Origin: Cellulomonas sp. WB94
Lineage (GTDB): Bacteria > Actinomycetota > Actinomycetes > Actinomycetales > Cellulomonadaceae
Direction: 5' to 3'
DNA length: 64,000 nucleotides
Assembly (NCBI RefSeq): GCF_003115775.1
Contig: NZ_QEES01000002.1
Span: 310,001 to 374,000, forward strand
A program made the position numbers and the translations under genes. The notes under the pieces are model-generated. The model had not been told where the DNA came from, ran no database searches, and worked only from the letters and a program-made list of their open reading frames with translations. Shown in pieces: positions 55,883-64,000 of the stretch (the first letter of the stretch is position 1; each line of letters starts with the position of its first letter).

Positions 55883-56713
55883 CTACAGCCACTCAGCCAC
55901 GTCGGTCCCGTACCTACGCCGCACTTCCGCACCGATGTCGGCGCCGTCCTCGGCGAGGTGCGGCGACCGGACAAGCTCACGTTTCACGAGTGGCATGCCA
56001 CGTTCGAGGAGTGTGCGCCAGCCGATGATCGTCGGGTTGTCCGCAGCATCCACCACCTGACCTGCCGGAAACGCAGCGTCGACTGTGTAGCCTTCGCTGA
56101 ATAGCAGTCGTCCCAAACCGATCTCATGCCGGTGTATGACGTCATTCTTATCGTCGAAGTGCCGGATGTCGCGCCAAAATCGCGCTAGCGGCTCGTCCCT
56201 GAGGACGCCGCCGCGATACCCGACGAAGAAACTCTGAAGGTGCCGCGAGAACTGGAGCGTCTCCGTGAGCCCCCAGACGTCGGCAGGACTGCTGTGGAAA
56301 GCGGCGAATAGCTTCGAGATCGACGCGAACGGCCCAACGAGACTGTCGTTGGCCAGCACAACGTTTTCGGCGCTCGCAATGTCAGGAAAACGTGCGAGCG
56401 CTATCGCCCAAGACCCAAAGTCGTAACCGACGTTCGGCTTGCGCATCACCGTCGTGTCGCCGAGTGTGAAATCACCCCAGTCGAGCGGGCCGGCGCAAGT
56501 CGCGCTCGATACCACAAGAACCCGGTAAGACTCTTCTTGGAATGCCTCAACAAGAGCGCGAAAGGAACGAGACACTCGAGACGACTTCGAAAAATGGGCA
56601 AGCAGTGCCACACGATTGCCCCAGGCTTGCACACGGCCACTGCGCTCGACCGATGTATTGTCGCGCGCGAGCGCTACCACCGACGCGTGCCCTCCAAGTC
56701 CGAGCCACCGCAC
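55883..56713 (-). CDS. RgpF-like rhamnan synthesis protein
   Basis: 276 residues. VALLAHFSKSSRVSRSFRALVEAFQEESYRVLVVSS, KPNVGYDFGSWAIAL, NVVLANDSLVGPF and VWGLTETLQFSRHLQSFFVGY are typical of the RgpF family, which in streptococci is needed for the rhamnan backbone. The start is the GTG at 56713, 1 nt after the stop of the 66-residue coiled-coil gene. In-frame GTGs further in are possible alternatives. It forms part of the wzm-wzt operon. Confidence 0.8.
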   Translation of the reverse strand: MRWLGLGGHASVVALARDNTSVERSGRVQAWGNRVALLAHFSKSSRVSRSFRALVEAFQEESYRVLVVSSATCAGPLDWGDFTLGDTTVMRKPNVGYDFGSWAIALARFPDIASAENVVLANDSLVGPFASISKLFAAFHSSPADVWGLTETLQFSRHLQSFFVGYRGGVLRDEPLARFWRDIRHFDDKNDVIHRHEIGLGRLLFSEGYTVDAAFPAGQVVDAADNPTIIGWRTLLERGMPLVKRELVRSPHLAEDGADIGAEVRRRYGTDVAEWL

Positions 56714-56714
56714 T

Positions 56715-56915
56715 TCACCGCCTCCAGTATTGCGAGGCTATCCGGGCCAGACATCGCAACGGCCATGTCAGTCGCCAACTGGAACTCCGCCGCATCGTTT
56801 GCAACTGCATCCACGCCTGGTCTCTCTGGCCGCGTAGCGCAGCGGCCTCACGCTCGAGCTCAGCGACGTGGGCCGCGAGCGCACCACGTCCCTGCTCGAG
56901 CGGGTCGACGCTCAC
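56715..56915 (-). CDS. 66-residue coiled-coil peptide with SWRLT-type C-terminus
   Basis: GTG at 56915 overlaps the wzt stop (GTGA), and the stop lies 1 nt before the next gene's GTG. The product has a heptad-like helix (LAAHVAELEREAAALRGQRDQAWMQLQTM) and ends with SSSWRLTWPLRCLARIASQYWRR, a basic amphipathic tail. The same SWRLTxPLR tail is commonly seen at the end of glycosyltransferases and methyltransferases of such loci, where it follows a coiled coil. Here it stands alone. A role as a membrane or complex tether is inferred. A longer in-frame reading to 56966 lies inside wzt. Confidence 0.7.
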   Translation of the reverse strand: MSVDPLEQGRGALAAHVAELEREAAALRGQRDQAWMQLQTMRRSSSWRLTWPLRCLARIASQYWRR

Positions 56916-58168
56916 GAAACTCCGATTTCCGCGCTGTTGAGCGGCTCGGAAACGACTGCACTCCATGTCCCGTTCAACCGCACCGCACCCGGTTCGGCGC
57001 CGCCCGCGGGGGCGCGCACGACGAGGGGAAATGCCTTCTCCATGTGATCGTAGACATGCCCCTGACTACGTATCGCAGTTGAGACACGCCACGTGGCAGG
57101 AAGAAGCGGCAGTTCGTCGAACGAGTAGTCCACGTGTCCGCGCCCCGCGGCCAAGTCGAGATAGTCGCCGCGCATTCGGGTATTGGTTCCGGCGATGCCG
57201 ACGCCGTTCTCGTGGTTGAACCCTAGCGCGAACGTTATGCGTGAGACAGGCTCTCGAGCCACATAGTGAGCCCGCACAATCAACGGCTGTCCCGTCAGAA
57301 CGATTGGCACCGGCTCGCCGTCGGGACCCAGAAACTCAAGGTCCGTGATATACGCCTCGCCAGATCCGGTCCGCGTACCGACGACCATGCCTGCATCTTC
57401 CTCGATGACCGGTGCCTCGTTGATCTCGGCCTCGCGCCTGTTCACCTCTGCAATGTAGGCATCGATGACATCACCTGCCGGCCCGAGCGCCCGCAGTGTT
57501 CCATGATCCAGCCAAGCAGCACTATCGCACAGCTCAGCCGCCAGTCCGAGCGAATGAGTGACCAGAACGATCGTCGTGCCCTGACTCCGAAGCTTGTAGA
57601 GATAATCAAAGCACTTGCGTTGGAACTCCTCGTCGCCGACGGCGATGATCTCGTCGACGATCAGAATCTCCGGCTCGAGTGTCACTGCAATCGCGAACCC
57701 GAGCCGGACATACATTCCGCTGGAGTAGATCTTGACGGGCGAGTCGATAAATTCGCCGATACCCGCGAACGAAATGATGTCATCCATCGACTCGTCAATC
57801 TGACGACGTGTCATGCCGAGTATCGAACCGTTGAGGTAGATGTTCTCGCGACCTGTCAGGTCGCCGTGGAAGCCCGCACCGAGCTCCAGGAGCGCCGACA
57901 CCCTCCCGTCGACCATGACCGCACCCTCGGTCGGGCGATAGACTCCTGCCAGGATCTTCAGGAGCGTGGACTTCCCGGAACCGTTGTGCCCGATGAGACC
58001 GAACGTTGTGCCCCGAGGGACATCGAACGAGACGTGGTCGAGCGCTTTGAAGTCACCGGTCGGCTTGGTCCCACCGCGAACGAACCGCTCTTTCAGGGTG
58101 CCCCGCTTGTCCGAATGCAGCTTGAACGTCTTGGAAAGGTCCTCGATACGGATCGCCGACACGCTCAC
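56912..58168 (-). CDS. wzt: Wzt polysaccharide ABC transporter ATPase with C-terminal domain
   Basis: 418 residues. The ATPase domain has Walker A GHNGSGKST (60-68), signature YSSGM (148-152) and Walker B PEILIVDE (166-173). Residues about 255-418 form the Wzt_C-type beta domain (ITDLEFLGPDGEPVPIVLTGQPLIVRAHYVA and ALGFNHENGVGIAGTNTR). In E. coli O9a that domain reads the terminal chain modification before export. The GTG at 58168 overlaps the wzm stop, while a second GTG at 58162 has AGGAG at better spacing; either start is possible. A longer frame to 58549 lies in wzm. Confidence 0.92.
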   Translation of the reverse strand: MSVSAIRIEDLSKTFKLHSDKRGTLKERFVRGGTKPTGDFKALDHVSFDVPRGTTFGLIGHNGSGKSTLLKILAGVYRPTEGAVMVDGRVSALLELGAGFHGDLTGRENIYLNGSILGMTRRQIDESMDDIISFAGIGEFIDSPVKIYSSGMYVRLGFAIAVTLEPEILIVDEIIAVGDEEFQRKCFDYLYKLRSQGTTIVLVTHSLGLAAELCDSAAWLDHGTLRALGPAGDVIDAYIAEVNRREAEINEAPVIEEDAGMVVGTRTGSGEAYITDLEFLGPDGEPVPIVLTGQPLIVRAHYVAREPVSRITFALGFNHENGVGIAGTNTRMRGDYLDLAAGRGHVDYSFDELPLLPATWRVSTAIRSQGHVYDHMEKAFPLVVRAPAGGAEPGAVRLNGTWSAVVSEPLNSAEIGVS

Positions 58169-59052
58169 AGCTCCTCTCCCAGATCGCCGCCAAAGCGACG
58201 ATTCACGAGAGCGGCGAGCCAGAAGGCCACCGCCGCTGACACAATCATCGCCGCCCACGCAGCGACGCTGGTGACGGTACGGCCGTATGTCAGGTCTCGC
58301 AGGCTCTCGACGAAGACGCTCATGGGGCTCCACTTGATGATTCCGCGCAAGGGGATCCCGTGAAATATGACCGGAATGACGCCAAGCGAATAGATGATCG
58401 GCGTCGCATAGAATCCAAGCTGCAGGGCAACCGCTACAAGGTGAGCAAGATCGCGAACCAGCACATTGAGGATGGCGAGCACCGAGGCAACTGAGGCACA
58501 GAAGATCACGAAGAGCGCCGCCCACGCTGGCAGCAGGAGCCAACTCCATCCGACGTTTCCAAGGAAGATCAGGACTGTGACATAGATGCCGAGCTCGATC
58601 ATGCTCTGGACGCCAACCGCGACCGTCGCTCCAAGGACTGGGGCATAGGCCGGGAAGTATATTTTCTTAAGCAGGGCCCCTGTTCCGATGAGGCCACTGA
58701 TGCCGCCATTGATACTCGACGCAAAGAACGTCCATGCAATGAGTCCGGCAAACAACCATACCACGAATATCCCGCTACGACCATTGCCAAGATCTGGCGG
58801 GGCACTCTTGAACACAACAGAAAATACGACTGTGTATATACCCAGGGTCGCCAGTGGAACGACTAGCGACCAGGCCCAACCCAGCGCCGAACCCTTGAAT
58901 TTTGACTTGAGGTCTCGCTGTCCGAAGTTCCAGACAAGATTCCACTGCCGCCAAATGGGTGGCGTATATCTTACCTCGCGAACCGGCCGCGGGGACCCTT
59001 CCGAATCGCCTGCGCTTAGCCGCAGAGCAACCTCGGAACTGTTGGCTTCCAT
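58165..59052 (-). CDS. wzm: Wzm polysaccharide ABC transporter permease
   Basis: 295 residues. A cytoplasmic N-terminus with IWRQWNLVWNFGQRDLKSKFKGSALGWAWSLVVPL is the ABC-2 polysaccharide permease signature. Six membrane segments follow, with ALLKKIYFPAYAPVLGATVAVG and YGRTVTSVAAW. It forms the channel for the lipid-linked polymer with Wzt. The ATG at 59052 is preceded by GGAGG within a 14-bp palindrome (59054-59067); a longer frame to 59241 has no coding character. First gene of the operon that ends at 51832. Confidence 0.92.
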   Translation of the reverse strand: MEANSSEVALRLSAGDSEGSPRPVREVRYTPPIWRQWNLVWNFGQRDLKSKFKGSALGWAWSLVVPLATLGIYTVVFSVVFKSAPPDLGNGRSGIFVVWLFAGLIAWTFFASSINGGISGLIGTGALLKKIYFPAYAPVLGATVAVGVQSMIELGIYVTVLIFLGNVGWSWLLLPAWAALFVIFCASVASVLAILNVLVRDLAHLVAVALQLGFYATPIIYSLGVIPVIFHGIPLRGIIKWSPMSVFVESLRDLTYGRTVTSVAAWAAMIVSAAVAFWLAALVNRRFGGDLGEEL

Positions 59053-59053
59053 T

Positions 59054-59067
59054 TGGAGGATCCTCCA
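59054..59067. promoter_or_regulatory. 14-bp palindrome covering the wzm ribosome site
   Basis: TGGAGGATCCTCCA is a perfect palindrome that starts 1 nt upstream of the wzm ATG. It contains the GGAGG ribosome-binding site on the minus strand. As RNA it could fold and hide the site only with strain, since the loop would be minimal; as DNA it could bind a dimeric repressor. Confidence 0.5.
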
Positions 59068-59225
59068 GGTCAGGGGCACCACATGACTGCCAGACCGCCA
59101 CCGACGTCCCGGGTGGCCGCATGATGGTTGGCGCGGCAACGATACCAGCGCCCTGCCTCGCTCTGAGGTGCGGGGGTGCGGGGTGCTGGGGCGCGGCTGC
59201 AGCCCACCAGCCGCCCGTGGTTGGG

Positions 59226-60260
<1,035 letters not shown>

Positions 60261-60329
60261 CCGCCTGATCTGCACAGATCCTCCACCGGCTCCGACGCGC
60301 CGCTCCGCGACCTGCACAGGCATTGCTCC

Positions 60330-60344
60330 TAGGCTCCTGACGTG
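60330..60344 (+). promoter_or_regulatory. Candidate leaderless promoter of the first LCP gene
   Basis: TAGGCT (60330-60335) is followed by 6 nt and the GTG at 60342. No Shine-Dalgarno sequence is present. The upstream region has the inverted repeat GATCTG/CAGATC (60267-60280). Confidence 0.52.
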
Positions 60345-61613
60345 ACCACCCGCCATGCCGCCGCGCCCGGACCCAGAACGGCCCGCCACTCCCGGAGTGG
60401 CCGCACCCATCACGCCCTGCGCGGCGTCGCACTGGTGGTCACGGCCGTCCTGGCCTTCGGCATTGCCGGCGCCGCATCGGCGTACACGCGCCTGCAGGGG
60501 AACATCAAGTCCGCCGACGTCACGAGCCTGCTCGGCGACCGCCCCACCCAGGCGCCGGCCAACCCTGACGACCCGAACGCAGGCAAGGCCGTCAACATCC
60601 TGCTCATCGGCTCGGACGTTCGGTCCGGTGAGAACGGCACCATCGGCGGAGTCGTCACGGGGATGCGCTCGGACACGACGATCCTGCTCCACATCTCGGC
60701 CGACCGGAGCCGCATCGAGGCGGTGTCGATCCCGCGGGACTCGCTCGTCAAGATCCCGAAGTGCGACCGGTCCGACGGGACCTCGTCCAAGGCCCAGACG
60801 GGGATGTTCAACTCGGCGTTCTCGATCGGGTCGGAGAGCGGCAAGGTCTCCGACGCAGCGGCGTGCACCATGAAGACGGTCGAGCAGACGACCGGGGTGT
60901 TCATCGACCACTACGTCGTCATCGACTTCGCGGGCTTCATCACGATGATCAACGCCCTGGGTGGCGTGCCGATCTGCGTTCCCAACGACATGGACTCTCC
61001 CGACGCCGGGCTGCACGTCTCGGCGGGGTTCCAGACGCTCGACGGCCCGACGGCGCTCGCCTACGCACGCGCCCGCAAGGGTGCGGGGCTCGGCGACGGG
61101 TCGGACACGGGCCGGATCATCCGGCAGCAGAAGCTGCTCGCCGCGACGGTGACGGCGGTGCGGTCCAAGAACCTGCTGACCGACATCCCCGAGCTCGTCC
61201 GGTTCCTCAACGCGGCGACCAGCTCGATCACCGCCGACCCCGGACTCGCCTCGATCCCCAACATGTCCGGTGTGGCGTTCAGCGTGAAGGACACGCGGGA
61301 CATCCATTTCATGACGATCCCGTTCGCCGCGGCACCGAGCGACCCGAACCGCGTCGTGTGGACCAAGGCCGCGGACGCCATCTGGGCGAACATCGCCCAG
61401 GACGTCCCCATGCTGTCGACCGAGACTGCCACCGCTACTGCTGGCGACACTGCCGGTGCGACGACGGCGCCGGCCGCGACCACAGCCCCGGGCACGTCGC
61501 CCTTGTCAACACCCAAGCCCGGCGCGACGACCTCAGCGCCGACCCCGGCCGCGACCACGCAGACCGACGGCACGATCACGCCGGACGACGCCGCGCCGGC
61601 CGCGTGCTCCTGA
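60342..61613 (+). CDS. LytR-CpsA-Psr (LCP) family glycopolymer ligase
   Basis: 423 residues: cytoplasmic N-terminus, one membrane segment (about 27-48) and an extracytoplasmic LCP domain. Motifs are NILLIGSDVRSGENG, TGMRSDTTILLHISADRSRIEAVSIPRDSLV, GMFNSAFSIGS and ALAYARARKGAGLGDGSDTGRIIRQQKLL. The C-terminal 60 residues are Thr/Ala/Pro-rich. LCP enzymes move lipid-linked glycopolymers to peptidoglycan. In the polysaccharide locus this would be the final attachment step, an inference. It has a leaderless-type promoter and is followed 16 nt later by a second LCP gene. Confidence 0.92.
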   Translation: MTTRHAAAPGPRTARHSRSGRTHHALRGVALVVTAVLAFGIAGAASAYTRLQGNIKSADVTSLLGDRPTQAPANPDDPNAGKAVNILLIGSDVRSGENGTIGGVVTGMRSDTTILLHISADRSRIEAVSIPRDSLVKIPKCDRSDGTSSKAQTGMFNSAFSIGSESGKVSDAAACTMKTVEQTTGVFIDHYVVIDFAGFITMINALGGVPICVPNDMDSPDAGLHVSAGFQTLDGPTALAYARARKGAGLGDGSDTGRIIRQQKLLAATVTAVRSKNLLTDIPELVRFLNAATSSITADPGLASIPNMSGVAFSVKDTRDIHFMTIPFAAAPSDPNRVVWTKAADAIWANIAQDVPMLSTETATATAGDTAGATTAPAATTAPGTSPLSTPKPGATTSAPTPAATTQTDGTITPDDAAPAACS

Positions 61614-61629
61614 CGAGGGAGAGCTGACG

Positions 61630-63021
61630 ATGCCGTCCGACGACTCCGAGAAGCGGACCGCCGCTTCCCGCGCCCGCGCCGGCGGCCCGGCACGTCCGGT
61701 CAACCCGACCGGACGGTCCGCAACCCCCGGCTCGCCGCGGCCTGGCGCTCCCGCGACGCCGCCGAGCTTCGCGCCGGCGGGCGGGCAGTCCCGACCGGCT
61801 GCCGCCGATGATGCGGTGCCCGTCGGTCGCCCCACGCACCCGGCGTCCCCTGTGGCACCGCCGGTCTCGCGACCGTCGCCGCCACGCACGACGACTCCGG
61901 GCTGGTCCGCCACGCCCAGCGCCGCGCGGCCGGCAACCGCGCCCCCGCCGGGGCGACGACCCACAGCGGCGCCTGCTGGACCACAGTCGGCGACCCCGAG
62001 GTCTCCGGGTTCTCGCACAGCGGCGACCCCGGCGCGGCCGATGCCCGCCGTCGATGGCGCAGCCCGCACCCGCATCGGTCGCAGGCGAGCCATCGTCATC
62101 GGCGCCGTCGTCGTGCTCATGGCCCTGCTCGCGTGGCCGATCGGCCTGGCGATCTGGGCGAACGGCAGGCTGACCCACATCGATGCCCTCTCGGGCGCCG
62201 CCGGCACGCCCGGCACGACCTACCTGCTCACCGGTTCCGACTCGCGCGGGGACGGAGCCGTGCCCGAGGACGGGACGCTGGGCGCCCGGACCGACACGAT
62301 CATGGTGCTCCAGGTGCCGTCGAGCGGGCCGGCCGCGCTCATCAGCCTTCCGCGTGACACCTACGTCGACGTCCCCGGGCACGGGCCTGCCAAGCTCAAC
62401 GCGGCGTTCTCGTGGGGTGGTGCGCCGCTGCTGGTGCAGACGGTCGAGCAGCTCACGGGGCTGACGATCGACCACTACGCCGAGGTCGGGTTCGCAGGAC
62501 TGGAGAACCTCGTAGATGCCGTCGGCGGCGTGAGCCTGTGCTCGGACCTCACGGTCAACGACCCAGACTCCGGCATGGTGTGGACACCCGGCTGCCACGA
62601 GGTGGGCGGGGTCGAGGCGCTGGCGTTCGCGCGCATGCGCAAGGCCGACCCGGCGGGTGACATCGGTCGAGCGGAGCGTCAGCAGCAGCTCATCGGAGCG
62701 ATCACGTCGAAGGTCTCCACGCCCTCGCTGCTGGTCGCGCCGGGCACGCAGGTGAGCCTGATCCGTGCAGGGACCGGGTCGCTCGCGGTGAGCAAGGGCT
62801 CGGACATCGTCGACCTGGGGCGCATGGCCATCGCGTTCCGCAACGCGAAGGGTCCGGGCGGCATCACGGGTACGCCGCCGATCTCGAACATGGACTACCG
62901 CCCGGGGCACAAGCTCGGGTCCACGGTGCTGCTCGACCCCGACACGACCCCGGCCTTCTTCGAGGCGATCAAGAACGGCACGCTTCCCGCTGGCCCCGTT
63001 GGTGGGGCACCGACCGCCTGA
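61630..63021 (+). CDS. Second LCP family glycopolymer ligase
   Basis: 463 residues. A long Pro/Ala/Arg-rich cytoplasmic N-terminus (about 1-150) precedes one membrane segment. The LCP domain then shows YLLTGSDSRGDG, LGARTDTIMVLQVP, ISLPRDTYVDVPGHGPAKLNAAFSWGG and EALAFARMRKADPAGDIGRAERQQQL. The ATG has GAGGGAGAG about 8 nt upstream; the in-frame reading from 61456 overlaps the first LCP gene. Tandem LCP genes are common in actinobacteria. The convergent purE gene ends 3 nt away. Confidence 0.92.
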   Translation: MPSDDSEKRTAASRARAGGPARPVNPTGRSATPGSPRPGAPATPPSFAPAGGQSRPAAADDAVPVGRPTHPASPVAPPVSRPSPPRTTTPGWSATPSAARPATAPPPGRRPTAAPAGPQSATPRSPGSRTAATPARPMPAVDGAARTRIGRRRAIVIGAVVVLMALLAWPIGLAIWANGRLTHIDALSGAAGTPGTTYLLTGSDSRGDGAVPEDGTLGARTDTIMVLQVPSSGPAALISLPRDTYVDVPGHGPAKLNAAFSWGGAPLLVQTVEQLTGLTIDHYAEVGFAGLENLVDAVGGVSLCSDLTVNDPDSGMVWTPGCHEVGGVEALAFARMRKADPAGDIGRAERQQQLIGAITSKVSTPSLLVAPGTQVSLIRAGTGSLAVSKGSDIVDLGRMAIAFRNAKGPGGITGTPPISNMDYRPGHKLGSTVLLDPDTTPAFFEAIKNGTLPAGPVGGAPTA

Positions 63022-63024
63022 GAT

Positions 63025-63570
63025 TCAGGCGCTGAACCCGGCGGCGCCCCGTCGGCCCGACCCGAACTGCGCGCGGAGCCGCTCCCCCTTGGCCTCCGCC
63101 TGCGCCCGCAGACCGTCCTGGAACGTTGCCATCGCGACAGCGAGCCGGCGCGCGTCGTCGTCGGTCCCCGAGGCGAGGATCCGCACCGCGAGCAGTCCCG
63201 CGTTGCGCGCGCCGGCTACCGAGACGGTCGCGACGGGGACCCCCGCGGGCATCTGCACGATCGACAGCAGCGAGTCGAGCCCGTCGAGGTAGGCGAGCGG
63301 CACGGGCACTCCAACGACCGGAAGCGTCGTGACGGCCGCGAGCATCCCGGGGAGGTGCGCGGCTCCCCCGGCACCCGCGACGATCACGCGCAGCCCTCGC
63401 GCCGCGGCCGTGCGGCCGTAGTCGAGCATCTTCTCGGGCTGACGGTGCGCCGAGACGACGTCCACCTCGACGGCGACGTCGAACTCCGCCAGGGCGTCGG
63501 CGGCCGCCTGCATGACCGGCCAGTCCGAGTCCGAGCCCATCACGATGCCGACCAGCGGGTTCACAGCCAT
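63025..63570 (-). CDS. purE: N5-carboxyaminoimidazole ribonucleotide mutase
   Basis: 181 residues. [30 protein letters not shown] and [16 protein letters not shown] are PurE class I motifs, with the Ser/His/Arg binding residues present. It converts N5-CAIR to CAIR in purine synthesis. The ATG has GGGAG 6 nt upstream. It follows purK in the same direction, 107 bp downstream. Confidence 0.95.
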   Translation of the reverse strand: MAVNPLVGIVMGSDSDWPVMQAAADALAEFDVAVEVDVVSAHRQPEKMLDYGRTAAARGLRVIVAGAGGAAHLPGMLAAVTTLPVVGVPVPLAYLDGLDSLLSIVQMPAGVPVATVSVAGARNAGLLAVRILASGTDDDARRLAVAMATFQDGLRAQAEAKGERLRAQFGSGRRGAAGFSA

Positions 63571-63636
63571 GTCCGTCTCCCAGGATCGTGATGTGCAGTG
63601 CGAGAAGCTCAGCGTTCAGATGATCAGCGCGATCAT

Positions 63637-63663
63637 GACCAGTCTCGAGAAGACCAGTCTCGA
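63637..63663 (-). repeat. Direct repeat in the purK-purE spacer
   Basis: GACCAGTCTCGA occurs at 63637-63648 and 63652-63663, 15 bp apart. It lies between the purK stop and the purE ribosome site. No role is evident; it could be a duplicated insertion. Confidence 0.3.
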
Positions 63664-63677
63664 ACACACCGGGTCGG

Positions 63678-64000
63678 TCAGCCCACCGCGCCGCGCAGCA
63701 GCGCCGCGGCGGTCCGGGCACGCTCACGCACGTCGGCGAGCCCGTCCCCCGAGACGTTCACGTGCCCGAGCTTGCGTCCCTCCCGCACACTCTTGCCGTA
63801 CAGGTGCACCTTGGCGCCCGGGTCACACCGCCCGACGGCGCCGACGGCATCGGTCGGGTCGACCTCACCGCTGCCCAGCACGTTGGCCATCACGGTCCAG
63901 CGGGCGGTCTGGGTGGTCTCACCGAGCGGCAGGTCCAGGACCGCTCGCAGGTGCTGCTCGAACTGGCTCGTGACGGAGCCGTCGATGGTCCAGTGCCCGG
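63678..64000 (-). CDS. purK: PurK N5-carboxyaminoimidazole ribonucleotide synthase, C-terminal part
   Basis: Only the last 107 codons are in the window. GHWTIDGSVTSQFEQHLRAVLDLPLG is the ATP-grasp C-terminal signature of PurK, followed by WTVMANVLGSGE and HVNVSGDGLADVRERA. It makes N5-CAIR, the PurE substrate. The start lies beyond the window edge. Confidence 0.93.
   Translation of the reverse strand, partial: GHWTIDGSVTSQFEQHLRAVLDLPLGETTQTARWTVMANVLGSGEVDPTDAVGAVGRCDPGAKVHLYGKSVREGRKLGHVNVSGDGLADVRERARTAAALLRGAVG

Overview
The window is high-GC actinobacterial chromosome, most likely from the Cellulomonas side of the Micrococcales. That placement is an inference. It rests on the very GC-rich codon use, the many GTG starts, and a set of actinobacterial marker genes: mtrAB-lpqB, WhiB, and the DUF3499, TIGR03089 and DUF5719 families. 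From memory, the gene order follows the M. tuberculosis lpqB-mtrB-mtrA ... manA ... DUF3499 ... whiB2, wbbL, rmlD, LCP, TIGR03089 ... purE-purK region. Here that backbone is interrupted by a large cell-surface polysaccharide locus. No transposase, integrase, tRNA, rRNA or CRISPR array was seen. No stretch longer than about 300 bases lacks a gene; the longest gaps are about 260 bp at 2.6-2.9 kb and about 235 bp at 27.6-27.85 kb.

Layout. 1-2.6 kb (minus): lpqB (cut by the window edge), mtrB and mtrA, a cell-envelope two-component system. 2.9-8.3 kb (plus): a translationally coupled membrane/MoxR/DUF58/DUF4129 operon. It is followed by an AlkZ-like winged-helix protein, SpoIIM-like and RDD membrane proteins, an ABC-F ATPase and a pair of TudS-like paralogues. 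14.4-17.9 kb (minus): a CDF metal transporter, a Trm112-like protein, phosphomannomutase, a small zinc ribbon and DUF3499. 18-29 kb: a metallopeptidase-family protein, a WbbL-like rhamnosyltransferase, an AMIN-like secreted protein, DUF5719, a 1223-residue membrane glycosyltransferase, WhiB, TIGR03089, a DMT-like membrane protein and ManA.

29-63 kb is the polysaccharide locus. All four dTDP-L-rhamnose genes are present but dispersed: rmlA at 29 kb, rmlD and rmlC at 39 kb, rmlB at 59 kb. Around them sit: (a) a module of a YfhO-like GT-C protein, GtrA, a GtrB-like GT2 and an epimerase; (b) two more GT-C-like membrane proteins, one fused to a GtrA-like domain; (c) a block of three GT2 enzymes, a further GT-C-like protein, DUF2304 and a Wzx-like flippase; (d) two divergent secreted proteins (SpoIID/LytB and DUF1906) carrying the same class of about 104-residue tandem repeat; (e) a minus-strand operon of Wzm, Wzt with a C-terminal domain, a 66-residue coiled-coil peptide, two RgpF/WbsX-type proteins and a methyltransferase, kinase-like, coiled-coil protein. 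Two LCP ligases that would attach glycopolymer to the wall follow rmlB. purE and partial purK close the window.

Working model (inference). Rhamnose-containing chains are built on a lipid carrier by the GT2 and RgpF enzymes. They are capped and measured by the WbdD-like protein, recognised by the Wzt C-terminal domain, exported by Wzm-Wzt, decorated outside the membrane by the GT-C enzymes, and linked to peptidoglycan by the LCP proteins. Module (e), a capped-and-exported polysaccharide system in a Gram-positive, is the most interesting part of the window.
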